Shown here: piece after piece, positions 25,083 to 33,138 of the stretch | How the letters are laid out: each line of letters opens with the position of its first letter | Position numbering within the stretch: position 1 is the first letter of the stretch | Assembly (NCBI RefSeq): GCF_022815605.1 | Contig: NZ_JALGRP010000001.1 | Coordinates: 529,743 to 593,742 of the forward strand | Length of the DNA stretch: 64,000 nucleotides | From: Microbacterium sp. VKM Ac-2923 | GTDB taxonomy: Bacteria > Actinomycetota > Actinomycetes > Actinomycetales > Microbacteriaceae | Direction: 5' to 3' | The notes under the pieces: generated by a model | Told to the model about the DNA's origin: nothing | The model's database searches: none | Seen by the model: the letters and a program-made list of their open reading frames with translations, nothing else | Position numbers and translations under genes: made by a program

Positions 25083-25165
25083 AGAACCACCGTAGCCGGT
25101 TCCCCACGGCGGGATCCTCTGGTAGAACCGTCATGGCCGGTTCACAGTGCGAGGGGGGGGCTTTC

Positions 25166-26332
25166 ATGCTCGACAACCAGATCCGTCGCTTCGCGGCACG
25201 CGCCACCGACGAAGAGTTATCAGCCCTGCGCGCACGTCTGGCGGCGACGCGCTTCCCCGAGCGCGAGACCACGCGAGCGGACGCGCGCGGCGGCGAGCGA
25301 TGGAGCCAAGGTGTCCCGCTCGCCGACATCAGCGAGCTGGTCGCGTACTGGCGAACCCGCTACGACTGGCGGGTGTTCGAGCGGCGTCTCGACGAGATCG
25401 GGCAGTTCCGAACGGTCATCGACGGTCTCGGCATCCATTTCCTCCACCGGCGGTCCCCGCGATCGGATGCCACTCCGCTCGTCATGACGCACGGATGGCC
25501 GGGGAGCGTCGCCGAATTCGTCGACATCATCGACGAACTCGCGGATCCTCCTGACTCGCTCGCGCCGGCCTTCCATGTCGTCGCGCCCTCGCTCCCGGGC
25601 TACGGCTACTCGGACAAGCCGGCGGAGGAGGGATGGGGCACCGAGCGGATCGCAGCCGCGTGGGCGCGCCTCATGAGCGGGCTGGGATACGACCGTTTCC
25701 TGGCCCACGGCGGTGACTGGGGCGGGCCGATCACGATCGCCCTCGGGGGTCGGTTCCCCGATCAGGTCATCGGCATCCATACGACGACGCCGGTGGCGCC
25801 GCCCGGACTCAGCCTCGACCGGCTCGATGCCACCGAACGGCAATGGGCCGACCAGACGCGCGCGTTCGAGGATGACCGCCTCGCGTACGCGAAGGTCATG
25901 GCGACCGCGCCGCAGACGATCGGGTACTCCCTCGTCGACTCACCGGTCGGGTTGCTCGCGTGGATCCTCGAGAAGTTCGCCGAGTGGAGTGACACGAACG
26001 ACACCCCGTTCGAGACCATCTCGCGCGACCGGCTTCTCGACAACGTGACCTTGTACTGGCTGACGGCGACCGGGGCGTCGGCGGCGCGCATCTACTTCGA
26101 GAGCCATCAATCTCTCGACCCCGGTCTGGTGGTGTCGGTGCCGGCGGCGCTCACCACCTACCCGCGCGACATCGAGAAGCACCCGCGGCCCTGGGCAGAG
26201 GAGCGGTTCCGCGAGATCGTGCGGTGGCGGGCGCCAGACGTGGGTGGGCACTTCCCAGCGCTGGAGGTGCCGGACGCCTTCGTGCGCGACCTCCGGGAGG
26301 GGTTGGCGGCGGTCCTGGCTGCGTCGGTCTGA
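25166..26332 (+). CDS. Epoxide hydrolase (EHN/alpha-beta hydrolase)
   Basis: Protein of 388 aa, cytosolic. N-terminal EHN-type lid (RRFAARATDEELSALRARLA), oxyanion HGWPGS at 109-114, nucleophile motif GGDWGG with Asp184, and the C-terminal catalytic His in GGHFPALEVPD (near 362). It hydrolyses epoxides to diols; juvenile-hormone-type hydrolase is the closest architecture. ATG at 25166 chosen over 25133 because GAGGGGGGGG sits just upstream. Divergent from the CGNR regulator, which may control it. Confidence 0.9.
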   Translation: MLDNQIRRFAARATDEELSALRARLAATRFPERETTRADARGGERWSQGVPLADISELVAYWRTRYDWRVFERRLDEIGQFRTVIDGLGIHFLHRRSPRSDATPLVMTHGWPGSVAEFVDIIDELADPPDSLAPAFHVVAPSLPGYGYSDKPAEEGWGTERIAAAWARLMSGLGYDRFLAHGGDWGGPITIALGGRFPDQVIGIHTTTPVAPPGLSLDRLDATERQWADQTRAFEDDRLAYAKVMATAPQTIGYSLVDSPVGLLAWILEKFAEWSDTNDTPFETISRDRLLDNVTLYWLTATGASAARIYFESHQSLDPGLVVSVPAALTTYPRDIEKHPRPWAEERFREIVRWRAPDVGGHFPALEVPDAFVRDLREGLAAVLAASV

Positions 26333-26387
26333 GGCGGTTCGCGAGTGAGGCGTCGCGTGCCGCGCCGAGTGGAGCATCATCGACGTC

Positions 26388-26861
26388 ATGACCGACGCAC
26401 TCGACGAGGCCGACTCCACCTATCTCCGTCGCGCCATCGCGCTGTCGCAGCTCGCGCGATGGCACGGCAATCACCCCTTCGGCGCGCTCCTCGTCACGGG
26501 CGGTGGGCGCGTGGTCGAGGCCGAGAACACGGTCATCACCGACCACGACGTCACCGCGCACGCGGAGACGAACTTCGTGCGCCTGGCCTGGAGAGAAGTG
26601 GATGCCGCCGAGCTGCCTGCATCCACTCTGTTCACCTCGTGCGAACCGTGCGCCATGTGCTGCGGCGCCATCTTCTGGGCGGGGGTCGGCCGCGTGGTCT
26701 ATGCGCTGTCCGGCAAGGGCCTCATCGCGCTCGCGGGGCCGGAGGACGGTCTCGACCTGCCGTCCCGCGAGGTCTTCGCGCGCGGGGGTCGGTCGACGAT
26801 CGTGTCGGGGCCACACCGGGAGGATGAGGCCGCGCGGGCGCACCTCGACTTCTGGAGTTGA
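26388..26861 (+). CDS. Nucleoside/base deaminase, CMP/dCMP-deaminase fold
   Basis: Protein of 157 aa. Zinc site HAETN (His58, proton-shuttle Glu60) and CEPCAMCCGAIFW (Cys88 and Cys91 as ligands), with PFGALLV upstream. Overall spacing resembles guanine deaminase and TadA-like proteins; the exact substrate base is uncertain. ATG at 26388, 55 bp after the epoxide hydrolase stop, same strand, so it may share its transcript. Confidence 0.88.
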   Translation: MTDALDEADSTYLRRAIALSQLARWHGNHPFGALLVTGGGRVVEAENTVITDHDVTAHAETNFVRLAWREVDAAELPASTLFTSCEPCAMCCGAIFWAGVGRVVYALSGKGLIALAGPEDGLDLPSREVFARGGRSTIVSGPHREDEAARAHLDFWS

Positions 26862-26874
26862 GGCCGTTATCGGT

Positions 26875-27477
26875 CTACGGCACCCGAATCCCGACCGACC
26901 GCAGCTCCAACCTGGCGAGGCGCTTCATCACCGCGGGGTCACCGCGGCGCCAGGCGCCGAGGGCGTCGGGGTCGATCTTCGCGATCGCGGCGACTTTCTG
27001 ATTGGTGAGGGCCCGGAGCGCGAGCAGGTCGGTGTCGAGCCCGGCGCGCAGTTGCGCACGGGCGTGCGTCGCGCGTGAGATGAAGCGGAGGCGAGGCAGG
27101 AGCCAGACCAGCAGAACGAGAAGGATCGGCAGGGCGGCGACACCGATGCCGAGCGCGATGGCCGCCTGCAGCACGAGGTCCTGCTGGGTCTGTCCGGCGG
27201 ACGCGAGAGTGTCGCCCGCGGAGCTCGCCGTGTCGAACGGGGCGCTGATGCCCGAGCCGATGAGAGGCACGCCGCCCAGCCGGTCGCCGACGTCGGTCAT
27301 CGACGTCCGGAAGTCGGCGCCCGCGGCCTGCATCTGGCGCCCGAACTGAGCGAGTTGATTGACGGTCGAGAAGACGATGACCCCCGTCGCCACGCTCACC
27401 GCGATGATCACGAGAGCGACGATGTCGGCCGTCATCTGGCGGGCACGTTGCGCGGCGAAGTCCGAATACAGTTTCAC
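26875..27477 (-). CDS. Membrane protein of unknown function, two helices
   Basis: Protein of 200 aa, family not recognised. Two hydrophobic segments (about 18-40, IVALVIIAVSVATGVIVFST, and about 103-128, AAIALGIGVAALPILLVLLV) enclose an extracytoplasmic Gly/Ser-rich loop. A basic C-terminal tail (RATHARAQLRAGLDTDLLAL) would be cytoplasmic. ATG at 27477. Convergent with the deaminase (13-bp gap) and divergent from the ECF sigma gene. Confidence 0.7.
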   Translation of the reverse strand: MKLYSDFAAQRARQMTADIVALVIIAVSVATGVIVFSTVNQLAQFGRQMQAAGADFRTSMTDVGDRLGGVPLIGSGISAPFDTASSAGDTLASAGQTQQDLVLQAAIALGIGVAALPILLVLLVWLLPRLRFISRATHARAQLRAGLDTDLLALRALTNQKVAAIAKIDPDALGAWRRGDPAVMKRLARLELRSVGIRVP

Positions 27478-27601
27478 GTCGTCACTCTGCCACGCGGCGC
27501 GGGCGCGACCATCGGCGCCACACTCGCGGTACGGCTCGCCCGCGGATCCCCCGATTTCGGGCGGCGTGTAAGAGTCGCGTCGACGCCGGACATGGGTCAG
27601 C

Positions 27602-28153
27602 GTGGAAGATGTGTCATCCCTATCCGCCCGCGCACGCTTCGAGGAGACGGTGCGCCTCGTGGCCGACCCCGTGCGCCGCTACCTCTGGCGGCGCGCCGAC
27701 CCTGCGACAGCGGAGGACGTGCTGGCGGAGACCCTGATCGTGCTCTGGCGACGTCACGACCACATGCCCGACGGTGCCGAGTCCGTCGCCTGGGCCATCG
27801 GCGTGGCTCGGCTGCAACTCGCCAACGCGAACCGCGCCCAGCGGCGTCGCGACAGGTTGGTCGCCAGGATCACCGTCCTCGACCCGCCCGGCGCATCTGT
27901 CGCCGAGCGCGGCGGACCCGTCGATGAGGAGGTCCGCGCCACCCTCGCGGACCTGCGGACGGCGGATGCGGAGGTGCTGCGGCTGTGGGCGTGGGACGAG
28001 CTCGCTCCCCGGGAGATCGCGATCGTCCTCGGCACCACGGTCAACGCCGCGACGGTGCGGCTGCACCGCGCGCGCCGACGATTTGAGAACGCCTGGCGTA
28101 AGAGCCACCCGGGCTCCGGACATATCGAGACAAGAGAAGGGAACGAACCGTGA
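27602..28153 (+). CDS. RNA polymerase ECF-type sigma factor
   Basis: Protein of 183 aa. Region 2: RRYLWRRADPATAEDVLAET then LIVLWRR. Region 4: LRLWAWDELAPREIAIVLGT then TVNAATVRLHRARRRFENAW. These are the two helical domains of an ECF sigma factor. GTG start at 27602. It overlaps the following membrane protein by 4 bp (GTGA), the usual arrangement for a sigma factor and its controller. Target promoters cannot be read from this window. Confidence 0.88.
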   Translation: MEDVSSLSARARFEETVRLVADPVRRYLWRRADPATAEDVLAETLIVLWRRHDHMPDGAESVAWAIGVARLQLANANRAQRRRDRLVARITVLDPPGASVAERGGPVDEEVRATLADLRTADAEVLRLWAWDELAPREIAIVLGTTVNAATVRLHRARRRFENAWRKSHPGSGHIETREGNEP

Positions 28154-28740
28154 ACGACGCACCTCTGGACGAAACGCGCCGACTGCTCCGAGCGGGCGAT
28201 CCCGCCTCTTCGTTGCCGCATCTGCGCAGCGACCAGATCATTCGTCTTTCGGAGGACACCATGAACGCCCAGAACACCTCGACCCGGAGCCGCATCAGCC
28301 GGAGAGGAGTGCTCTTCGGTGCCCTCGGCGCGGGTGCCGCTGCGGTAGCAGCCGTGGCATTCGCCGTCCCCGCGATCATCGGCACTTCGGTCGCTGCGAC
28401 CGCGCTGACGCAGCCGGCTGCGGGTGGGCCGGCGGCGATGTGCGCCCAGGTGACTCCCGAGGCGGTCGAGGCCGCAGGAACCTCGTTCCGCGCGGACGTC
28501 CGCAGCATCGCGGACGGCACCGTGACGCTCTCCGTCACCGAGCGCTTCGACGGCGAGGTCAGTGATGCGGTGACGGTCACGCAGGGCGTCGGTGCGGGTA
28601 TCGACGGCGAACCGATCGTCTTCGTCGAGGGCGAGAGCTACCTGCTCAGCGCCAGCGCCGATGGCGTGATCATCACGTGCGGCGTGAGCGGGATCGCCGA
28701 TGCGGGGCTGACGGCCGTGTACGACGCGGCGTTCGGCTGA
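28150..28740 (+). CDS. Sigma-linked exported/membrane protein, candidate anti-sigma partner
   Basis: Protein of 196 aa. Cytoplasmic N-terminal ~45 residues (LDETRRLLRAGDPASSLPHL) are followed by SRISRRGVLFGALGAGAAAV, a twin-Arg-like basic stretch and one hydrophobic helix, then an extracytoplasmic beta-rich domain with a pair of Cys (MCAQV...ITCGV). No zinc-binding anti-sigma motif is seen. Position and topology suggest a membrane regulator or effector of the sigma factor; it might alternatively be a Tat substrate. GTG at 28150 overlaps the sigma stop. Confidence 0.65.
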   Translation: MNDAPLDETRRLLRAGDPASSLPHLRSDQIIRLSEDTMNAQNTSTRSRISRRGVLFGALGAGAAAVAAVAFAVPAIIGTSVAATALTQPAAGGPAAMCAQVTPEAVEAAGTSFRADVRSIADGTVTLSVTERFDGEVSDAVTVTQGVGAGIDGEPIVFVEGESYLLSASADGVIITCGVSGIADAGLTAVYDAAFG

Positions 28741-28783
28741 GCGGGAGCGCTCAGATTCGCCGCACGTGCGGTTAGTCGTCGGG

Positions 28784-29365
28784 CTACGAGAAGTCGGGGA
28801 TCGAGGGGCGAGCTGGCAGATCGGGCGGTCCTGCATCCAGGATTTGCCGCACTCGTTCGAATGTTCGGGGGCTCAGATCCTCGGCGGGGAAGAATTCATT
28901 CAATAGGTCCTCGGCTTCATCCGCCGTCTGTATTTCCAGCACTGCCAGCAGCACGGCCACGTCGTCGGCGTCACGCAGCCCCCGCCTCTCGAACGCGCGC
29001 AGCTTCATCGCGAGAAGCATCGCAGGGGACGCCGCTTGGATCAGAATCCTGTCCTGGTCGTGGAGCGTCACCCATTCAGCGCCACGCCCCATCCCGTCAG
29101 GCAGAAAGATCTTCGCCTTGTCGTTGACCCAATCGGGGGGCCAGCCCTTCTTTCGAGCGATCTCGGCGGCGGCAACCGCAACGGCTTCGGGCGGCGTGAT
29201 CGGCCCGTCAATATCCACGGTCGCGGGGCGATCGCCATCGATCGTGAGGGCTATGGCAGCCCCGCCGACAATCTGGATGGTGGCAGCGCTGCCAGCTTCT
29301 CTGAGGCGAAGGATGAGGTCGCGGATGCCGTCGATGATGTCATTGCGAGTCAGCGTGCCGGACAT
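28784..29365 (-). CDS. DUF6036/AbiEii-type nucleotidyltransferase-like protein
   Basis: Protein of 193 aa. IQIVGGAAIALTIDGDRPAT then VDIDG recalls the GG...DxD core of MNT/AbiEii nucleotidyltransferases, followed by LLAMKLRAFERRGLRDADDV, the conserved K...R.DDV segment. Such proteins serve as toxins in AbiE-like or related pairs, or as antisense partners. It is 30 bp downstream of an HTH gene on the same strand, so a toxin-antitoxin-type operon is likely. The catalytic competence of the active site is not proven. Confidence 0.7.
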   Translation of the reverse strand: MSGTLTRNDIIDGIRDLILRLREAGSAATIQIVGGAAIALTIDGDRPATVDIDGPITPPEAVAVAAAEIARKKGWPPDWVNDKAKIFLPDGMGRGAEWVTLHDQDRILIQAASPAMLLAMKLRAFERRGLRDADDVAVLLAVLEIQTADEAEDLLNEFFPAEDLSPRTFERVRQILDAGPPDLPARPSIPDFS

Positions 29366-29395
29366 GGGAATCTCCAGATATGGCGCGGTTCGCCC

Positions 29396-29977
29396 CTACG
29401 CGCTGATCAACTCGCCGGACTCTATTGCGACGCCTCGCCGGAGGAATTCGGCGGGCACCTGCGTTCGATCCGCGCTCAGTGGCAGGGCGCGCGAGCTGCG
29501 CTGAGGCTCCCAGATGGCATCCGAATGTCCCGAATGTTCGGTGACCCATACGGGGATCGGCGCGGAGGCTTCTCGCAAGCGCACTTCGACGAGCGCGGCA
29601 ACAGCGTCGACCCAGCGCGAGGGGGAGTCATCTGGTTCCTCTGCGGAGAGAAGCACCCTCGTCACGGGGTCGGAGGCGGCGAGATCGTCGGAGAGCTGGA
29701 GGAAGCGGCGGTAGGCCTGCGCGTGACGACCCTGCGCCTCGGCATGCGTAATCTCCTCTGCGGCAACCGCCGCGGGTGTGCGACCTCGCGCCGGGAAGGG
29801 AATCCATTCGACCCCGATTGTGGAGGCGAGTCGATCGAGAGTGGATGAGGTCGGGTCGCGGTGGCCGTTCTCGATGGCGCTGAGGTTGCCGGCGCCCACG
29901 CCTGACCGTGAGGCCACCTTCCGAAGGCTCTCACCGGAGCGTATGCGTGCCCGGCGGAGAGATTTCACGATGCTCAT
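29396..29977 (-). CDS. XRE-family HTH regulator, probable antitoxin
   Basis: Protein of 193 aa. Residues about 5-60 form an XRE helix-turn-helix (RRARIRSGESLRKVASRSGV; GNLSAIENGHRDPTSSTLDR). The remaining ~130 residues are helical with no known domain. Its start at ATG 29977 lies 12 bp from the palindrome at 29989-30006, which it probably binds to repress its own operon with the nucleotidyltransferase-like gene. Confidence 0.82.
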   Translation of the reverse strand: MSIVKSLRRARIRSGESLRKVASRSGVGAGNLSAIENGHRDPTSSTLDRLASTIGVEWIPFPARGRTPAAVAAEEITHAEAQGRHAQAYRRFLQLSDDLAASDPVTRVLLSAEEPDDSPSRWVDAVAALVEVRLREASAPIPVWVTEHSGHSDAIWEPQRSSRALPLSADRTQVPAEFLRRGVAIESGELISA

Positions 29978-29988
29978 GTCGACCCCCT

Positions 29989-30006
29989 GTTATCTATAAC
30001 GATAAC
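29989..30006. promoter_or_regulatory. Palindromic operator upstream of the HTH/nucleotidyltransferase pair
   Basis: GTTATC-TATAAC-GATAAC: 6-bp inverted arms with a 6-bp AT-rich centre that also offers a -10-like hexamer on the minus strand. It is conspicuously AT-rich in this 70% GC context and sits 12 bp from the start codon. The expected ligand is the XRE protein encoded next to it. Confidence 0.6.
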
Positions 30007-30083
30007 ACTGGAGCTTGCTTATCGGAGGAAGGGACCGGAGGGCCGGGCAAACCGCCTCGGCCCTCCGGTCTCACCCGCGAACG

Positions 30084-31673
30084 TCAGGGCCGACCGCCGC
30101 CCATGCCTCCTCCCATGCCCATCCCGCCGGCCACTGCGACACCGGCCGTGACCGACGTCGCGGCCCCGTCCACGGTCACCGTGTACGTCTGTCCGTCGGT
30201 GATCGCCGACGACGTGAACACCACCGACCCGAAGGTCTTTGTGGCGGTGTACTCCGCGATGACCGTGCCCGCGGCATCCATGATCTGAACGGTCGACCCG
30301 GCGGAACCCGACGCCGTCGCGGCGAGCCAGCCCTGCGCCGACGACTCATCGGGCGACTCGGCCATACCGGTGCTGCCGATGGCGACGAGCGTGCCGCCCG
30401 AGACGTCGATGCCGCCGTTCGAGTCCAGCGCGCCGTTGCCTTGCTGGGTGGGGCCGTAAACGGTGACGTCACCGCCGGTCATGGTGATGCTGCCGTTGGA
30501 GTCGAGGCCGTCGCCGGCGGCGTCGACCACGAGAGTGCCGCCCGAGATGGTGAGGCTCTCGCCGGTGTCCTGCATGCCACCGCCCATGCCGCCGCTCGAC
30601 CCCGAGTCCGTGCTCGTGCCGCCCGAGGCGTTGATGCCGTCGTCCGACGAGGTGACGTGCGTGGTGCCTCCGGCGATGCGGATGTCGCCCGACTCGATGC
30701 CCTCGTTCGACCGGCTGATCGTCACGTCTCCGCCCGAGATGGCCAGCGCGATCTCGGAATGGATGCCGTCGTCCTCGGTCGCGAGCGACACGGTGCCGCC
30801 GGTGAGGAGGGCGTCGGTCCACGCATCGATGCCGTCGTCGACCGCCGTCGCCGTGATGGTGCCGCCGGCGATCCAGACGTAGCCCTGGGTCGCGTCATCG
30901 GTCTGGTCGCTCTTGAGGGCGTCGCCCCCGGCGGTGAGGGTGAGGGTGCCGTCCTCGACGACCAGCGAATCCTTGCCGCGGAGGGCGTCGTCGGCGGCAT
31001 CCACCGTGATCGTGCCGCCGATGATCGCGAGGTCGTCGGTGGCCGAGATGCCGTCGTTGCCGGTGTCGGTGACGGTGAGCGCGCCCGAGCCCGAGACGGT
31101 GAGGTCACTGTCGGCGTAGATGGCAGCGCTTGCGTCGGCGTCGGCCGAACTCGCCGCGGTGACGGTGTTGGTGGAGCCGGCGGCGAGGTTGATCGCCACG
31201 TCGTCGGCCGTCACGACCTGGATCGCCGAGCCCGAGGTGCTCGCGATGGTCGCGTCGTCGAGCAGGAGGATCACCTGTGCGTCGTCGGGCGCGGCGACGA
31301 CGACGTTTCCGTCGAGTGCGCCGCTCAGTTGGTAGACGCCGGCGGCGGTGATGGTGACGGTCGAGCCGTCGATGGTGACCCCCGCCGAGTCGCTCGACGC
31401 GGTGGAGCCGGAGAGCGTGATGGTCTCGGCATCCGCGATGCTCCATTCGTCGTCGTTCACGACGGTGCCGTCGGCGTTCGCCGCGAGCAGTTCGGCCGCG
31501 GCCGCGGGGATGGTGGAGTCGATGTCGGAGGTGGTCTGCACACTGGACTCGACGACAGATGTCGGCGCGGTGGAGGAGGTGGTCGACGAGACGGGCTGCG
31601 CGGTGACGGCGCATCCGGCGAGCACGAGGCCCGCGAGGGCGAGGGGAAGGGCGAGGGGGATCACGCGGCGCAT
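30084..31673 (-). CDS. Secreted lipoprotein with DUF4353-type carbohydrate-binding/beta-helix repeats
   Basis: Protein of 529 aa. Signal peptide with lipobox LVLAGC (Cys about residue 21). After a Ser/Thr linker come many GGTITV/GDVTISG-like beta-solenoid repeats with Asp/Gly turns (GNDGIS, DDALRGKD, DDGIDA, DDGIHSE, NEGIES, DDGINAS, GDGLDSNG), the pattern of DUF4353 carbohydrate-binding proteins. The C-terminus ends in a Gly/Met-rich GMGMGGGMGGGRP. ATG at 31673, overlapping the VTC gene by 13 bp. Last gene of the surface operon; likely displayed outside and bound to the envelope. Confidence 0.85.
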   Translation of the reverse strand: MRRVIPLALPLALAGLVLAGCAVTAQPVSSTTSSTAPTSVVESSVQTTSDIDSTIPAAAAELLAANADGTVVNDDEWSIADAETITLSGSTASSDSAGVTIDGSTVTITAAGVYQLSGALDGNVVVAAPDDAQVILLLDDATIASTSGSAIQVVTADDVAINLAAGSTNTVTAASSADADASAAIYADSDLTVSGSGALTVTDTGNDGISATDDLAIIGGTITVDAADDALRGKDSLVVEDGTLTLTAGGDALKSDQTDDATQGYVWIAGGTITATAVDDGIDAWTDALLTGGTVSLATEDDGIHSEIALAISGGDVTISRSNEGIESGDIRIAGGTTHVTSSDDGINASGGTSTDSGSSGGMGGGMQDTGESLTISGGTLVVDAAGDGLDSNGSITMTGGDVTVYGPTQQGNGALDSNGGIDVSGGTLVAIGSTGMAESPDESSAQGWLAATASGSAGSTVQIMDAAGTVIAEYTATKTFGSVVFTSSAITDGQTYTVTVDGAATSVTAGVAVAGGMGMGGGMGGGRP

Positions 31674-32482
31674 GAGGTGTCCTTTCGGGTGGGGTGGGAG
31701 GAGGCGAAGGGCCCCGCGAGCACGCGGGTCCAGCGGTTTCGGGGGAGGTCGGAACGCAGCGCGGCCATGCCGGTGGCGTACTTGCTGATGCGCTGTGGGC
31801 GGTGCCCCGCGCGCCACAGCGCACGGTCGAAGGCGCCGGCCTGCCCGGGCGACTTGGTCTCGACGATCGCGAAACGGGGGAGGGCGAAGCCTCCGCCCTC
31901 GGCGTCGATCCAGCGGAGGTCGAGGTCGATCGTGGCGCGGGAGGGGATAGCCCCCGGCAGCAGCAGGGTCGTGCGGCGGTAGAGCGTCTGCAGACGCGCG
32001 TCGAGGTCGTCGGCGCGGGCGGGTTCCAGCCCGATCGCGTCGAGCGCTTCGGCCACCTCGTCGCGAGCCTCGGCGGTGAGCCGGTCGGCGGTGTCGAGAT
32101 CGTAGGCATCCCGGTCTTTGCGGGTGAGACCGCGCGCTCCGCGGGTCTTCATCTCGAGGTACGCGGCCCCGGTGTCGACGTAGGTGCGGGTGCGCAGCTT
32201 GAACCGACGACGGCGCCCATGGGCGGCGAGGCGGAAGCTCAACAGGTCGGGGGTGTCGAAGTACACCGAGCGGTAGGCCAGCTCGCGCTCGCCGGCGATC
32301 TCGAGGGCGGCCGGAGCCTCGGCGGAGCGCTGGAGGTCGTCGAGGAGGGATGCCGCGGCATCCATCGGGACGACGTACTTGCGGTCGACGCGGGTGAGCA
32401 GGGCGGCGTCGGTGGTGAGGGCGTCGAGGCCGACGGAGGGGAGGGCCGCGATGGCGCTGGCGGCGCGGTCGCGGGCGCTCAA
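31661..32482 (-). CDS. VTC-domain polyphosphate polymerase-like protein
   Basis: Protein of 273 aa. VTC fold landmarks: TRVDRKYVVPMD, YRSVYFDTPDLLSFRLAAHG, RRRFKLRTRTYVDTGAAYLE with MKTRGARGLTRKDR, and FAIVETKSPGQAGAFDRAL, giving the basic tunnel that binds NTP and polyphosphate. Start is TTG at 32482, overlapping the DUF4956 stop by 4 bp, which supports translational coupling despite the rare start codon. In this operon it may act on a surface polymer rather than on storage polyphosphate; that is inference. Confidence 0.88.
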   Translation of the reverse strand: MSARDRAASAIAALPSVGLDALTTDAALLTRVDRKYVVPMDAAASLLDDLQRSAEAPAALEIAGERELAYRSVYFDTPDLLSFRLAAHGRRRRFKLRTRTYVDTGAAYLEMKTRGARGLTRKDRDAYDLDTADRLTAEARDEVAEALDAIGLEPARADDLDARLQTLYRRTTLLLPGAIPSRATIDLDLRWIDAEGGGFALPRFAIVETKSPGQAGAFDRALWRAGHRPQRISKYATGMAALRSDLPRNRWTRVLAGPFASSHPTRKDTSCAA

Positions 32483-33138
32483 CGGGTGCCGCCGATCAGG
32501 TCGGCGAAGGAGGCGTCGGCGTTCCGACGTGGGCCGGGGGCGGCGTCGGCGATGCCGAGAACGCCGCCGGGGGCCGCGGCGACCGGCCGCGCGCCGCGCA
32601 CGCGGTACCGCACGTCGACCAGCGTCGTGTCATCGACCAGGTCGAGCTGCTGCACGGTGACGCCCGTCACCTCGCCGCCGAGCAGGCGCTCGAGCTCGGC
32701 GCGCAGTTCGGTCTCGTCGGCGATCGCACGGTCGAGGTGCACCGTCTGGTGACGGGCTCGCGACAGCACGCGCGGGTGGTCGGCGACCGCCAGGACGGCC
32801 ACGATCAGTCCGACGAGCAGCAGGGGGACGGAGAGGTCGACGGGCGGCAGGCCACAGATCAGGCCGATCGCCAGGGCGGCGAAGTAGTAAGCCACCTCGC
32901 GCTGGGTGATCTCGCTCGAGCGCAGCCGGATGATCGACAGCACCCCGAACAGGCCGAGTCCGAGACCGAGGGCCACCTCGGCGGTGCCCAGGACGGTCGC
33001 GACGGCGAGCACCCCCACGTTCACGCCGAGGAAGGCGACCACGAGGTCGCGCCGGCGATGACGCTGGAAGTAGATGGCGCTGAGCAGGACGGCGGCGATC
33101 AGGTCGGTCGCGGCGAGGATCAGGGCGGTGGTGGTCAT
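32479..33138 (-). CDS. DUF4956 membrane protein
   Basis: Protein of 219 aa. Four or so hydrophobic segments in the first ~125 residues (AVLLSAIYF; LVVAFLGVNVGVLAVATVLG; GLGLGLFGVLSIIRLRSSEI with TQREVAYYFAAL; VPLLLVGLIVAVLAVADH), then a cytoplasmic domain of ~95 residues. The SIIRLRS...REVAYYF motif identifies DUF4956, usually next to VTC genes as here. Function unknown. ATG at 33138 overlaps the glycosyltransferase stop by 4 bp. Confidence 0.88.
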   Translation of the reverse strand: MTTTALILAATDLIAAVLLSAIYFQRHRRRDLVVAFLGVNVGVLAVATVLGTAEVALGLGLGLFGVLSIIRLRSSEITQREVAYYFAALAIGLICGLPPVDLSVPLLLVGLIVAVLAVADHPRVLSRARHQTVHLDRAIADETELRAELERLLGGEVTGVTVQQLDLVDDTTLVDVRYRVRGARPVAAAPGGVLGIADAAPGPRRNADASFADLIGGTR

